From: Chryseobacterium viscerum
GTDB taxonomy: Bacteria > Bacteroidota > Bacteroidia > Flavobacteriales > Weeksellaceae
NCBI RefSeq assembly: GCF_025949665.1
Contig: NZ_JAPDFT010000001.1
Coordinates: forward strand, 2,604,001 to 2,668,000
DNA length: 64,000 bases
Direction: 5' to 3'
Shown: positions 1 through 8,512 of the stretch, piece after piece
How the letters are laid out: each line of letters opens with the position of its first letter
Position numbering within the stretch: position 1 is the first letter of the stretch
The notes under the pieces: generated by a model
Database searches by the model: none
Seen by the model: the letters and a program-made list of their open reading frames with translations, nothing else
Told to the model about the DNA's origin: nothing
Program-made: the position numbers and the translations under genes

Positions 1-620
1 AAAACCTCCTGTAATGGTTCTGTTTCTATATCAACATTGATAAACTGGTTGTTGTAAAACTTTACTTTAATGCTTGCTTTTCCTACATTATTATCAGCTG
101 CAACCACTCTCATCCCAAGACCTAAAGCAATTCTGGCCACTTCCTGCCCGATTCTTCCCATTCCTACGATACCAATTGTCTTTCCTCTCAGTTCAATACC
201 GGCAGCATATGCTTTTTTAAGACTTCCGAATTCAGTATCACCTACCAGAGGCATTTTTCTGTTGGAATCCTGAAGAAATCTTGCTCCGGAAAATAAATGA
301 GCAAAAACAAGTTCAGCCACCGATTCCGAAGAAGCAGAAGGAGTATTGATCACGTGGATCCCCTTTTCTCTTGCATAATCCACATCAATATTATCCATAC
401 CTACTCCACCTCTTCCAATAATATCTATAGATGGGCAGCCGTCAATAATATCTTTTCTTACCTGTGTAGCACTTCTCACCAATAGAGTACGGATTTTGTG
501 CTCGTTAATATAATCTACCAAAAATTCCTGTGGAACTTTTGTAGTAATCACTTCAAAGCCTTTTTCTGTCAATGCGTCTATTCCAGATTGATCCAGGCCG
601 TCGTTTGCTAAAACTTTCAT
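1..620 (-). CDS. serA: D-3-phosphoglycerate dehydrogenase, N-terminal part (cut by window edge)
   Basis: This is the first enzyme of serine synthesis; it oxidises 3-phosphoglycerate with NAD. About 206 codons lie in the window and the C-terminus continues beyond base 1. The reverse strand starts with ATG at 618-620 (MKVLANDGLDQSGIDAL) and reads through the typical two-domain 2-hydroxyacid dehydrogenase fold. It has RSATQVRKDII near residue 50, GRGGVGMDNIDVDYA near 70, and the NAD-binding loop GIVGMGRIGQEVARIALG near 150. Other 2-hydroxyacid dehydrogenases share these motifs, but the short substrate domain and the RSATQV segment favour SerA. A serC neighbour would be expected but lies outside the window if present. 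Confidence 0.85.
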   Translation of the reverse strand, partial: MKVLANDGLDQSGIDALTEKGFEVITTKVPQEFLVDYINEHKIRTLLVRSATQVRKDIIDGCPSIDIIGRGGVGMDNIDVDYAREKGIHVINTPSASSESVAELVFAHLFSGARFLQDSNRKMPLVGDTEFGSLKKAYAAGIELRGKTIGIVGMGRIGQEVARIALGLGMRVVAADNNVGKASIKVKFYNNQFINVDIETEPLQEV

Positions 621-706
621 AAAATATCAAGTATATTAAAAAATGAAAGATTTAAAAATTAAAGGAACCGGTTCACATTTAATCTTTAAATCTTTGAATT
701 ATATTT

Positions 707-1117
707 TTATTCGCCGTCTTCTTTGAATACTTCAATGGTCACTTGCTTTTCTACCAAATCCGTAAATCTTCCTTTGTATCTTGTAGCTCTTACCAGGTGA
801 TTGTCTATCCAGTGATAATTTCCCCCTCTTGGTTTTCCGCAAAGTACGCTGTGGTATTTGAAACCATGCTTATCCAGCCAGTCTATGGTGATTTGTTTCA
901 GATTTTCGGTTCTTGAAGTAAAAAAGCAGATCTGATGCCCTTCATCATACCATCTGTTGACAGTTTCCAATGCATCAGGATAAGGTTCGCAGGTAACCAT
1001 TCTTTCCGGTTCTTCGTTGGGAACATCATCTGTAATGGTTCCGTCGATATCTATTAAGTAATTTTTTACGCCATCCTTTAGAATAGGACTAATGTGTTCA
1101 ATGTATTCTAATTCCAT
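707..1117 (-). CDS. HAD-superfamily phosphatase-like protein
   Basis: This is a small (136 aa) cytoplasmic protein of the haloacid dehalogenase superfamily. The nucleophile motif is LIDIDGTITDD (around residues 22-32), followed by motif II FFTSRTE (around 66-72) and an acidic motif near HWIDNH. There is no cap domain, so it is one of the minimal HAD enzymes; the substrate cannot be told from sequence. It is transcribed toward serA, with an 86-base gap. A TAACTTTG element lies on the reverse strand at 1135-1142, a plausible -7 box. The call to superfamily is firm and the reaction is unknown. Confidence 0.7.
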   Translation of the reverse strand: MELEYIEHISPILKDGVKNYLIDIDGTITDDVPNEEPERMVTCEPYPDALETVNRWYDEGHQICFFTSRTENLKQITIDWLDKHGFKYHSVLCGKPRGGNYHWIDNHLVRATRYKGRFTDLVEKQVTIEVFKEDGE

Positions 1118-1435
1118 TACTAAATATTAAGTAACAAAGTTAGCGTTTTTACAACTATCAGGCACGTTAATCTTAGTTTATGTTAAAAATATACCATAAA
1201 AACTATTATTTAATGAATAATATTAATATTTTATTAGTCATTTCATTACAAATAGTTAAAATTTTTCGTTTTGATATTTCTTTTTATGAGTAATATAATA
1301 AGAATCTACAAAAAAGACAAAGTGAATTTGCAGATTTACTGATCAACATTCACGGCCTTCTCAACATTATTACAAAAAGCATGATGTTTATCTAAAAATT
1401 TCCAAAATACATTTATTACTCTTACATTTGTAGGA
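1118..1435. other. Divergent intergenic region between the HAD gene and idi
   Basis: These 318 AT-rich bases separate two divergent genes. I see no coding potential. The left end holds the reverse-strand box TAACTTTG (1135-1142) and the right end the forward box TACATTTG (1423-1430). The middle is nearly pure A/T and shows no strong hairpin. Confidence 0.6.
1423..1430 (+). promoter_or_regulatory. Bacteroidota -7 box upstream of idi
   Basis: TACATTTG fits TAnnTTTG. It ends only 5 bases before the idi ATG, so transcription would start at or next to the start codon, giving a leaderless or nearly leaderless mRNA. No clear -33 TTG is visible at the expected spacing. Confidence 0.4.
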
Positions 1436-1945
1436 ATGGAAGAATTTGTAGTTTTAGTAAATCCTGAAGATGAAGTTTTAGGGCTGATGGAAAAACAGCA
1501 GGCTCACATCAATGGCCTGCTACACCGTGCTTTTTCTGTATTTCTGTTCAACAGTAAAGGAGAGATGCTCCTTCAGAAAAGAGCTTCAGGAAAATACCAT
1601 TCTCCCAATCAATGGACCAATGCAGTGTGTTCTCACCCAAGACATGGGGAAACTTATAAGGAAGGAGCAATACGCAGATTAAAGGAAGAACTCGGAATTG
1701 AGGCAGAACTTTCGGAAAAATTCAATTTTATTTATAAAGCAGATGTAGGTGGCGGCCTTTGGGAGCACGAACTGGATCATGTATTTGTGGGAAATCATGA
1801 AGCTGATTTCAATCTAAATAAAGAAGAAGTGAAAGATGTAAGGTTCATTTCCCCGGAAAATCTGGATAAAGAAATCTCAGAACATCCTGAAAACTTTACA
1901 GAATGGTTCAAAATCATCCTCGAAGAATATAAACACCATTTTTAA
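1436..1945 (+). CDS. idi: Isopentenyl-diphosphate delta-isomerase, type I
   Basis: It interconverts isopentenyl and dimethylallyl diphosphate for isoprenoid synthesis (menaquinone, carotenoid or flexirubin-type pigments, polyprenyl carriers). At 169 aa it has the length of type I Nudix-fold isomerases. Visible active-site elements are NAVCSHPRHGE (catalytic Cys65, His67), the Nudix-like RRLKEELGI, and WEHELDHVF, which carries the metal/acid glutamates. The stop codon overlaps the start of the next gene by one base (TAATG), so the pair is translationally coupled. Confidence 0.92.
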   Translation: MEEFVVLVNPEDEVLGLMEKQQAHINGLLHRAFSVFLFNSKGEMLLQKRASGKYHSPNQWTNAVCSHPRHGETYKEGAIRRLKEELGIEAELSEKFNFIYKADVGGGLWEHELDHVFVGNHEADFNLNKEEVKDVRFISPENLDKEISEHPENFTEWFKIILEEYKHHF

Positions 1946-2418
1946 TGATGAAAAGAATATTGTTGTTTTCTGCAATTGTAACAGGAAGTCTGTTTTTTGC
2001 CCAAAAAGCAAAAGTATATGAAAATTCCAACTACTCTATTCAGGTTCCTGATGGCTGGAGATCTACGAATGACAGTGAGATCATCAATATTTTTCCTACC
2101 AGCCAGATCGGTGCTATTACGATTTCTGAATACCATGATTTAGCACTTTCAAAAGATGAAGTTAAAAAATTCATCCTGGCACTTTATCATTCACAAGACC
2201 AAGAGTCCAAAGTAAAAGATAAAAGAAGCCAAAAAGGATATACAGAATATCTCTATGAACACTTTGATGAAAAAGAGAAGCTGTTCTGGATCACCAAAGT
2301 TTTTCAAAAAGACAAAAATTTATATTTGGTTTCCATCAACTGTGGCCAGAAATTCTGGAACGGAAACTACATGACCCAATTTAATGAGACTTTTAACAGT
2401 TTTAAAATAAAGAAATAA
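1945..2418 (+). CDS. Hypothetical secreted protein (PsbP/DUF-like)
   Basis: This is a 157 aa protein with an N-terminal signal peptide (MMKRILLFSAIVTGSLFFAQ, cleavage probably after FAQ). The mature part begins YENSNYSIQVPDGWRS, a pattern seen in small exported proteins related to PsbP/PsbP-like folds (xxFSIxxPxGW). No catalytic motif was recognised. It is coupled to idi by a one-base overlap and lies 9 bases before gcvT, so idi, this gene and gcvT look co-transcribed, though their functions do not suggest a shared pathway. Confidence 0.65.
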   Translation: MMKRILLFSAIVTGSLFFAQKAKVYENSNYSIQVPDGWRSTNDSEIINIFPTSQIGAITISEYHDLALSKDEVKKFILALYHSQDQESKVKDKRSQKGYTEYLYEHFDEKEKLFWITKVFQKDKNLYLVSINCGQKFWNGNYMTQFNETFNSFKIKK

Positions 2419-2427
2419 GAATTAAAT

Positions 2428-3504
2428 ATGAAGAAAACAGCCTTGTACGACAAACATGTTTCTTTGGGAGCTAAGATCGTACCTTTCGCAGGTTTTGAAA
2501 TGCCTGTTCAATATTCAGGGGTTACAGAAGAGCACTTTGCAGTAAGAGAAAAAGCAGGATTATTTGATGTTTCCCACATGGGACAGTTTTTCATCGAAGG
2601 GCCGGGTTCAAAAGACCTTTTACAGTTTGTAACTACCAATAATGTAGATGCACTTGAAAACGGAAAAGCTCAGTACTCTTGCCTTCCGAACGAAAACGGA
2701 GGAATTGTAGATGACCTTATCGTTTACAAAATGGAAGATGACAAATATTTCGTGGTTGTAAATGCATCCAACATTGACAAAGACTGGAATCATATTTCAA
2801 AATACAATACTTTCGGAGCTAAAATGACCAATGCTTCTGATGAGATGTCATTATTGGCAGTTCAGGGGCCTAAAGCTACTGAAATCCTTCAAAAGCTTAC
2901 AGAGGTAAATCTTTCAGAAATTCCTTACTACCATTTCACAGTGGGAAGTGTTGCAGGAGAAAATAATGTGATTATTTCAAACACCGGATACACAGGAAGC
3001 GGTGGTTTTGAGATTTATTTCAATAACGAAAGTGCTGAAAAACTTTGGGATGCAGTAATGGATGCCGGTAAAGAAGAAGGAATCATTCCTTGTGGATTAG
3101 CTGCCAGAGACACTTTAAGATTAGAAAAAGGATTCTGTCTTTACGGAAATGATATTGATGATACTACTTCTCCTATTGAAGCTGGTTTAGGATGGATTAC
3201 TAAGTTTGATAAAGACTTCGTTTCTAAAGATACTTTCGCAAAACAGAAAGAAGAAGGGGTTACAAGAAAATTAGTTGGTTTTGAGCTTACTGACAAAGGG
3301 GTTCCAAGACATGATTATCCTGTAGTAGATGCTGAAGGAAATGTGATTGGAAAAGTAACTTCGGGAACACAGTCTCCAATGAAAAAGATTGGTTTAGGTC
3401 TTGCTTATGTAGACAAGCCTCATTTCAAATTAGGATCTGAAATCTTTATTCAGGTAAGAAACAAGAACATTCCTGCAAAAGTGGTAAAAGCTCCTTTTGT
3501 ATAA
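2428..3504 (+). CDS. gcvT: Aminomethyltransferase (glycine cleavage T protein)
   Basis: The T protein of the glycine cleavage system transfers the methylene group from lipoylated H protein to tetrahydrofolate and releases ammonia. At 358 aa it has full family length. The GcvT signature is visible: [48 protein letters not shown] and a C-terminal barrel with [19 protein letters not shown]. The ATG at 2428 is preceded by a short A-rich region. A strong terminator follows. The lipoate-dependent role links it to lipB near 50.6 kb. Confidence 0.93.
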   Translation: MKKTALYDKHVSLGAKIVPFAGFEMPVQYSGVTEEHFAVREKAGLFDVSHMGQFFIEGPGSKDLLQFVTTNNVDALENGKAQYSCLPNENGGIVDDLIVYKMEDDKYFVVVNASNIDKDWNHISKYNTFGAKMTNASDEMSLLAVQGPKATEILQKLTEVNLSEIPYYHFTVGSVAGENNVIISNTGYTGSGGFEIYFNNESAEKLWDAVMDAGKEEGIIPCGLAARDTLRLEKGFCLYGNDIDDTTSPIEAGLGWITKFDKDFVSKDTFAKQKEEGVTRKLVGFELTDKGVPRHDYPVVDAEGNVIGKVTSGTQSPMKKIGLGLAYVDKPHFKLGSEIFIQVRNKNIPAKVVKAPFV

Positions 3505-3530
3505 TTGTTCAATAAGATATTATTAATAAG

Positions 3531-3562
3531 AGAGGCTGTAAATAAAATTACAGCCTCTTTTT
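3531..3562 (+). terminator. Terminator after gcvT
   Basis: An 11-base stem AGAGGCTGTAA / TTACAGCCTCT with a short A/T loop is followed by a run of T. Confidence 0.85.
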
Positions 3563-3567
3563 TACAT

Positions 3568-3756
3568 TTAATTACAGATACAGCAGACTTTTCTATCGGG
3601 ACTACAGGCATCGCCTACTCCCGGTGTATTGGAAATCACTCCACCTGCGGGTCCGCATAAAGTAAAGCAGTTGGCAAGAGGAGGTATTAATCCACCGTTA
3701 ATTTCCTTTAAGGCTGATCTGTTCAGATTCTTTGTTTTTGAAAAGTTTGTTTTCAT
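3568..3756 (-). CDS. Small double-glycine leader peptide (bacteriocin-like)
   Basis: This is a 62 aa precursor-like peptide. The leader MKTNFSKTKNLNRSALKEINGG has the L..(S/D)LK.I.GG pattern that C39-peptidase/ABC exporters (or related Bacteroidota systems) cleave after GG. The mature part is Cys- and Gly-rich, with five cysteines ending in CCICN. I chose the ATG at 3754-3756; an upstream non-ATG extension would add a hydrophobic stretch with no leader logic. A reverse-strand TATATTTG box (3777-3784) supports this start. No maturation enzyme or transporter is next to it. It could be a bacteriocin, a signal, or a peptide of unknown role. Confidence 0.7.
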   Translation of the reverse strand: MKTNFSKTKNLNRSALKEINGGLIPPLANCFTLCGPAGGVISNTPGVGDACSPDRKVCCICN

Positions 3757-3851
3757 ATTGTAAATTTTGGTGATTACAAATATAAAAATTAAAACCAAAA
3801 ACTAAATAATAATCAATCACTTACGAATTAATAACATTTCAATTAGAATAA

Positions 3852-3896
3852 AAAATGTCCTGCTCAATAATGAGGAGTATCATTACTGAGCAGGAC
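3852..3896 (-). terminator. Terminator of the ArsC-like gene
   Basis: The inverted repeat GTCCTGCTCA (857-866) / TGAGCAGGAC (887-896) is followed by a T-run when read on the reverse strand. Confidence 0.75.
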
Positions 3897-3922
3897 AGAT
3901 TAACTATTTAAAATCTTACGAG

Positions 3923-4276
3923 TTAATTTACTCTAAAGAACTTCTGCAGCTCTTCAACATTTTTCTTATCATTTCCTACGAAAATCTCTTTATCAGTAAT
4001 AAATACTGGTCTTTTCAGGAAGGTATAGTGATCTAGCAATAGTTCTTTAAAATCTTTCTCGGTCAAAGATTTCACATCCAGACCTCTCAATTTGATCTGA
4101 GTAGATTTTTTACTGAACAACGCTTCGTATGATTTTGTTTTTTTATGCATTTCAGCCAGCTCTTCTTTGGTAATCGGCTCTTTTTTGATTTCGCGAAGTT
4201 CCCAGTCTGTAAGATCAAATTGGGCTAAAATTTTTCTACAGGTATCACAGGTGTTGAGATAAAATACTTTCTTCAT
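3923..4276 (-). CDS. ArsC/Spx-family thioredoxin-fold reductase
   Basis: This 117 aa cytoplasmic protein belongs to the ArsC/YffB/Spx family. It begins MKKVFYLNTCDTCRK, which gives the family CxxC at residues 10-13 rather than a lone CX5R phosphatase-like site. The C-terminal half has LLLDHYTFLKRPVFI, the ArsC-type cis-Pro segment (RPV). It is usually annotated as arsenate reductase family protein. There is no ars neighbour (arsB, arsR), so true arsenate reduction is doubtful; a general thiol reductase or Spx-like role is equally possible. Confidence 0.75.
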   Translation of the reverse strand: MKKVFYLNTCDTCRKILAQFDLTDWELREIKKEPITKEELAEMHKKTKSYEALFSKKSTQIKLRGLDVKSLTEKDFKELLLDHYTFLKRPVFITDKEIFVGNDKKNVEELQKFFRVN

Positions 4277-4397
4277 TACGATTTCTAAATCTGTTATTTG
4301 TTAAAATTCCCTTTCATTGAAAGTTTCGTCTTTCAAAAGTAGGATTTAATCTAAAACTTTGGAAATTATTAAATAACTTTATTCAAATTTTATAAAG

Positions 4398-4865
4398 ATG
4401 CAGAACAAGCCTATTACTTTTCAGTTTATTTCAGAGCCTTCAGATGTTAATTACGGAGGAAATGTACATGGAGGAAGTGTTATGAAATGGATTGACCAGG
4501 CCGGTTATGCATGTGCAACTACCTGGAGTGGTAATTACTCTGTCACCGTTTATGTAGGCGGAATCCGTTTTTATGACCCCATCAAAATCGGGGAAGTAGT
4601 AAAAGTAGATGCTCAGGTAATTTATACAGGAACTTCAAGCATGCATATCGCCATCAATGTCTTTTCAAGAAACCTGAAACAGCCAAATTTTGAGAAAAAA
4701 ACTCACTGTATCATCGTTTTTGTTGCCGTAGATGAAAATGGCAAAAAACTGCCTGTACCCAAGTGGACACCAGAAACAAACGAAGAAAAGCAACTGGAAA
4801 TGTATGCAAGACGCCTGATGGAACTGAGAACGCAGATTGAGGATGAGATGAAACCTTTTTTGTAA
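4398..4865 (+). CDS. Acyl-CoA thioesterase, hotdog fold
   Basis: At 155 aa this matches the YciA/BACH-type hotdog thioesterases, which hydrolyse acyl-CoA in the cytoplasm. The core is NYGGNVHGGSVMKWIDQAGY (residues 18-37), with the catalytic Asp/His-Gly region, then the strand VGGIRFYDPIKIGEVVKVDAQV and a FVAVDENGKKLPVP end. The gene is divergent from the ArsC-like gene. A heptanucleotide repeat element follows immediately. Confidence 0.85.
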   Translation: MQNKPITFQFISEPSDVNYGGNVHGGSVMKWIDQAGYACATTWSGNYSVTVYVGGIRFYDPIKIGEVVKVDAQVIYTGTSSMHIAINVFSRNLKQPNFEKKTHCIIVFVAVDENGKKLPVPKWTPETNEEKQLEMYARRLMELRTQIEDEMKPFL

Positions 4866-5050
4866 GGGATGCGAGGTTCGGGAGTTTGAGAGTCGGAGTA
4901 TTTGAGGGTTTGAGGGTTTAATGTTGTGGGTATATAACTTGCAACTCGAAACTCATAACCCGCAACGAATATAACTCGTAACTCGAACCACAAAACACAA
5001 CAACTAGCAACAAAGAACAACCAGCAACCAGCACAAAAAAACAACCAACC
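4866..5050. repeat. Intergenic heptanucleotide repeat element (copy 1)
   Basis: Almost the whole gap is made of degenerate 7-base units. The left part is G/T-rich (units such as TTGAGGG, TTTGAGG). The right part is C/A-rich, running CTTGCAA, CTCGAAA, CTCATAA, CCCGCAA, then CTCGTAA, CTCGAAC, CTAGCAA, CCAGCAA. The two halves have opposite polarity around a centre near 4930. No gene is encoded. The other copies are listed separately. Confidence 0.7.
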
Positions 5051-5057
5051 ACATTAT

Positions 5058-5894
5058 ATGAAACGTATTTCCACCTTAATGGCATTGCTTATTTTAGCTT
5101 TGGTCCAGGCTCAGACGCATCGGTTTATTTATGAACTGCAATATAAGATGGATTCTACAGAAACCACTTATGAAAAACTGAATATGATTCTGGATATTAC
5201 CCCAAAAGAGGTTAAGTTTTACGGAAGAAATCTGATCACAACAGATTCTTTAAATAAAAAATTCGGGACGAATAACAGCCATACCGACATGTCAGGGCAG
5301 GTAGTGAAAAGAAAAATCAATTCTTTTGATAACGAAAATTTCATCAATATCAAAAACGGATATTATTCTTTTAAAACCACAGATAAAGTAAACTGGACCA
5401 TTTCCAATGAAACCAAAAAAGTAGAAAATTACACTTTACAAAAGGCAACTACCCGATTCGGAGGAAGAAACTGGACCGCATGGTTCTGTAAAGATATTCC
5501 TTTTAATGAAGGACCTTTTAAATTCCGCGGATTACCAGGTTTAATCTTTGAACTGTCTGACACAAAGAAAAATTTCATTTATCACCTTATCAAAAGTCAG
5601 GAACTAACACAAGTTTACCCTACAGATGATTTTCTTGAATCCAATTTCGGAAATAAAGCTATTTCTATCAATGAAAAGCAGAAGTATAAACTGATCATGG
5701 AGTTTTATAATGATCCTTTTGCTTTTGAAAGAAACAATTTCAACAAAGCTAACAATGATCTTAAAATTAATATCAATGGAAAAGAAATTCACACCGTGGA
5801 TGAGCTGAACACCCAAACCAAAAACATGCAGGAAGTGATAAGAAAATACAATAATCCACTAGAGATCGATAAGGCGGTTCATTATAAAGAATAA
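5058..5894 (+). CDS. GLPGLI family protein, secreted
   Basis: This is a 278 aa exported protein of the Bacteroidota GLPGLI family, named for the motif seen here as FRGLPGLIFEL (around residue 155). The signal peptide is MKRISTLMALLILALVQAQT. It also has WFCKDIPFNEGP just before the motif, as in the family. The function of the family is unknown; members are often found beside TonB-dependent receptors, which is not the case here. It is preceded by a repeat element. Confidence 0.85.
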   Translation: MKRISTLMALLILALVQAQTHRFIYELQYKMDSTETTYEKLNMILDITPKEVKFYGRNLITTDSLNKKFGTNNSHTDMSGQVVKRKINSFDNENFINIKNGYYSFKTTDKVNWTISNETKKVENYTLQKATTRFGGRNWTAWFCKDIPFNEGPFKFRGLPGLIFELSDTKKNFIYHLIKSQELTQVYPTDDFLESNFGNKAISINEKQKYKLIMEFYNDPFAFERNNFNKANNDLKININGKEIHTVDELNTQTKNMQEVIRKYNNPLEIDKAVHYKE

Positions 5895-5999
5895 AATTTC
5901 AACACAAAAGCCACAGATGTTTCCATAAACAGCACAAAACAAATTAAAGTTCAATATTAGATTTGTATTTATTTTTCTTTTTGAAAAACAAATTCTTTT

Positions 6000-6007
6000 T
6001 ATATTTG
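6000..6007 (+). promoter_or_regulatory. Bacteroidota -7 box upstream of the ClC gene
   Basis: TATATTTG fits TAnnTTTG, with a TTG 16 bases upstream (5981-5983), which is slightly short spacing. The 5' leader to the ATG at 6108 would be about 95 bases. Confidence 0.4.
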
Positions 6008-6107
6008 CAGTATCAAAGGAAATGGTGTTCTTCCTTACCCAACCGCTTTACAAAAGCTGATGACGCCTGATTAAAAGATTATTAACAAATAACTAATCAG
6101 GATTATT

Positions 6108-7415
6108 ATGTCAAAAAGTCAAAGAACACTTGGTAAAAAAGCAGTTTTTCACACTCATTTTTTCTTCAGAAAATTTCCGGCTCTGCTTTATATTTTCAAA
6201 TGGCTGCTCATCAGTATTATTGTTGGTGCTTTGGTAGGAAGCGCTTCAGCAGGATTTTTGCAATCATTGGAATGGGCAACGAATTTCAGGGAAAATCATC
6301 TCTGGCTGATCGCACTGCTTCCGGCAGCTGGATTCCTGATAGGACTTATCTACTATTATTTCGGAAAAGATATTGAAGCAGGAAACAACCTGTTGATTGA
6401 TACCATTCATGAGCCCAAAGGAATTATTCCGTTTAAAATGGCACCTTTTGTTTATCTCGGAACGATGGTAACCCATTTCTTCGGAGGCTCTGCAGGCCGT
6501 GAAGGAACAGCTCTTCAAATGGCAGGTGCTATTGCTGATCAGTTTACAAAACCTTTTAAGCTTGACAGAAATGAAAGAAAAATATTAATTATCGCTGCTA
6601 TTGCTGCCGGATTTGGTTCTGTTTTTGGGACTCCACTGGCAGGAGCAGTATTTGGTCTTGAGGTTTTTCTGATCGGAAGAATTCGTTATAATGCCATTTT
6701 TCCTGCATTTGCTTCTGCAATTCTGGCGGACTGGGCTACCAATCTATGGAATGTAAAACATACCCATTATCATATTGATTTCATCCCAAAACTTGAGTTT
6801 TTACCAATTCTCTACAGCATTCTGGCAGGAATCGTCTTCGGAATCTGTGCCGCAGCTTTCAGTAAAACTATCCACTGGATGGGTTCCGTTTTCAAATCAA
6901 AAATTACATATCCTCCGCTTCGTCCTGTAGCAGGTGGAGTTATCATTGCCTTAGCTGTTTTTGCGATGGGGACGACCCGATATATCGGATTGGGAATTCC
7001 CGTGATTGTAGAATCTTTTGAGAAGCAGCTTCCTTTGTATGATTTTGCTTTAAAAATGATTTTTACGATTGTTACACTTTCAGCTGGATTCAAAGGTGGA
7101 GAAGTCACTCCCTTATTCTTTATCGGAGCTACATTAGGCAGCGCTTTGTCTCTCTTTATTCCTTTGCCGTTCGGATTATTAGCAGGAATGGGATTTGTTG
7201 CGGTATTTGCAGGAGCCACCAATACTCCTTTAGCCTGTATGTTGATGGGAATTGAATTATTTGGAGCAGAATGCGGTGTGTATGTCGCTATTGCCTGTGT
7301 TGTATCTTATCTTCTTTCAGGGCACAACAGTATTTATACCAAACAGAAAATTGGAGAAGCAAAAAACAGAAGATTTGAAAGCCAGCAGGATAAGTCTGTT
7401 TCGGATTTTTTATGA
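6108..7415 (+). CDS. ClC-family chloride channel/antiporter
   Basis: This 435 aa multispanning inner-membrane protein belongs to the voltage-gated chloride channel family. The conserved selectivity/gating segments are visible: GGSAGREGTALQMAGAIADQ (Glu gate in GREG), GSVFGTPLAGAVFGLEV, and AGFKGGEVTPLFFIGATLGS. There are roughly ten hydrophobic segments. There is no cytoplasmic CBS domain, in line with short bacterial members. Whether it is a channel or a H+/Cl- or F- antiporter cannot be told here. It is single-gene in context, followed by a repeat element. Confidence 0.9.
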   Translation: MSKSQRTLGKKAVFHTHFFFRKFPALLYIFKWLLISIIVGALVGSASAGFLQSLEWATNFRENHLWLIALLPAAGFLIGLIYYYFGKDIEAGNNLLIDTIHEPKGIIPFKMAPFVYLGTMVTHFFGGSAGREGTALQMAGAIADQFTKPFKLDRNERKILIIAAIAAGFGSVFGTPLAGAVFGLEVFLIGRIRYNAIFPAFASAILADWATNLWNVKHTHYHIDFIPKLEFLPILYSILAGIVFGICAAAFSKTIHWMGSVFKSKITYPPLRPVAGGVIIALAVFAMGTTRYIGLGIPVIVESFEKQLPLYDFALKMIFTIVTLSAGFKGGEVTPLFFIGATLGSALSLFIPLPFGLLAGMGFVAVFAGATNTPLACMLMGIELFGAECGVYVAIACVVSYLLSGHNSIYTKQKIGEAKNRRFESQQDKSVSDFL

Positions 7416-7600
7416 GGTGTTGCGAGTTGCGGGATTCGAGATATAAAGTTTAAGGTTCTGAGTAACCAGCAACAAAAAAAACAGCATCCAGCAACAAAAT
7501 AAATAAACAAACAACTACCAACTCGTATCCCAACCCACGAACCCAGAACCTCGAATCCCATCACCCTCCCACTCTCAAACCCACCAATACCCTTTCTCCA
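7416..7600. repeat. Intergenic heptanucleotide repeat element (copy 2)
   Basis: It has the same two-half design as at 4866. The left half reads TTGCGAG TTGCGGG ATTCGAG; the right half reads CCAGCAA, CTCGTAT, CCAGAAC, CTCGAAT. A perfect 10-base inverted repeat, GGGATTCGAG (7431-7440) / CTCGAATCCC (7549-7558), joins the two ends, so the transcript could fold into a long imperfect hairpin. Confidence 0.7.
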
Positions 7601-7629
7601 TTTCCAACTATAATTCGTAATTTTACCGC

Positions 7630-8505
7630 ATGTTCGATTACAGATTAAAAGTTTTCCATACAGTGGCTTCCCGATTAAGTTTCACTAAAGCTTCAGAAGA
7701 GCTTCATATTTCACAACCCGCTGTTACCAAGCATATTAAAGAAATTGAAACTCAGATAGGCGCCAAGCTATTTGACCGTAAAGGAACTTCTATTCAGCTG
7801 ACTCAGAGTGGAAAAATTCTGTATGAACATGCAGAAAAGATTAGAGGTATCTATCGTGACATCGAATTTGAGATCAGCCAGATCAATCAGCAGCATAAAG
7901 GAAAACTGATTATCGGAGCCAGTACAACCGTTGCACAGTATATTTTACCTGAAATTTTAGCTAAATTCAATTCTTATTATAAAGATATTAAAATTGAGCT
8001 TCTTACTGGAAATACGGAAACGATCTCAACTCTTTTAAAAGAAGAAAAAATAGATCTGGGTATCATTGAAGGAGAATCACAGTCTTCTTATTTTGAATAC
8101 AGGACTTTTAAGCCTGATGAAATTGTTTTGGCAGCAAAATCAGATCATCCTCTTGCTCATAAAACTTTAAACTTAAAAGATCTCTATCATTTGGATTTGA
8201 TTTTCAGAGAACAGGGCTCCGGAACTCTTGAGTTTATACAAAACAGACTTAGAGAGAAAGAAATCAACATTCATGAATTGAATACCGTCATGCAGCTGGG
8301 AAGCAGTGAAAGTATCAAAAACTATCTTCTTCACTCAGATTGTATGGCATTTCTATCCATCAGCACCATCCTGAATGAACTTAAAAACAATGTACTGGCT
8401 GTCATTGACATTAAAAGCTTCAGCATTGAAAGAGATTTTCATTTTATTCTGCCTAAAGGAGAACAATCTGAACTGATTCAGCTTTTTTTGAGATTTGCAG
8501 AGTAG
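7630..8505 (+). CDS. LysR-family transcriptional regulator (YeiE/CysB-like)
   Basis: This is a 291 aa regulator. The N-terminal winged helix-turn-helix covers about residues 1-60 (FDYRLKVFHTVASRLSFTKASEELHISQPAVTKHI), and an effector-binding domain follows. It sits 178 bases upstream of a YeiH-type transporter in the same direction, a pairing common for YeiE-like LysR proteins, so it probably controls that gene in response to a small anion or sulfur metabolite. That role is inference from context. Confidence 0.87.
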   Translation: MFDYRLKVFHTVASRLSFTKASEELHISQPAVTKHIKEIETQIGAKLFDRKGTSIQLTQSGKILYEHAEKIRGIYRDIEFEISQINQQHKGKLIIGASTTVAQYILPEILAKFNSYYKDIKIELLTGNTETISTLLKEEKIDLGIIEGESQSSYFEYRTFKPDEIVLAAKSDHPLAHKTLNLKDLYHLDLIFREQGSGTLEFIQNRLREKEINIHELNTVMQLGSSESIKNYLLHSDCMAFLSISTILNELKNNVLAVIDIKSFSIERDFHFILPKGEQSELIQLFLRFAE

Positions 8506-8512
8506 GAGATTT

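Noticed and set aside
3923..4276. Arsenic resistance operon
   Set aside because: Only a single ArsC/Spx-like gene is present, with a CxxC site and no arsR, arsB or acr3 neighbour.
4703..5044. Reverse-strand reading frame over the thioesterase end and the repeat
   Set aside because: It is created by the periodic repeat and the antisense of a real gene; low-complexity, Cys/Phe-rich translation with no family likeness.
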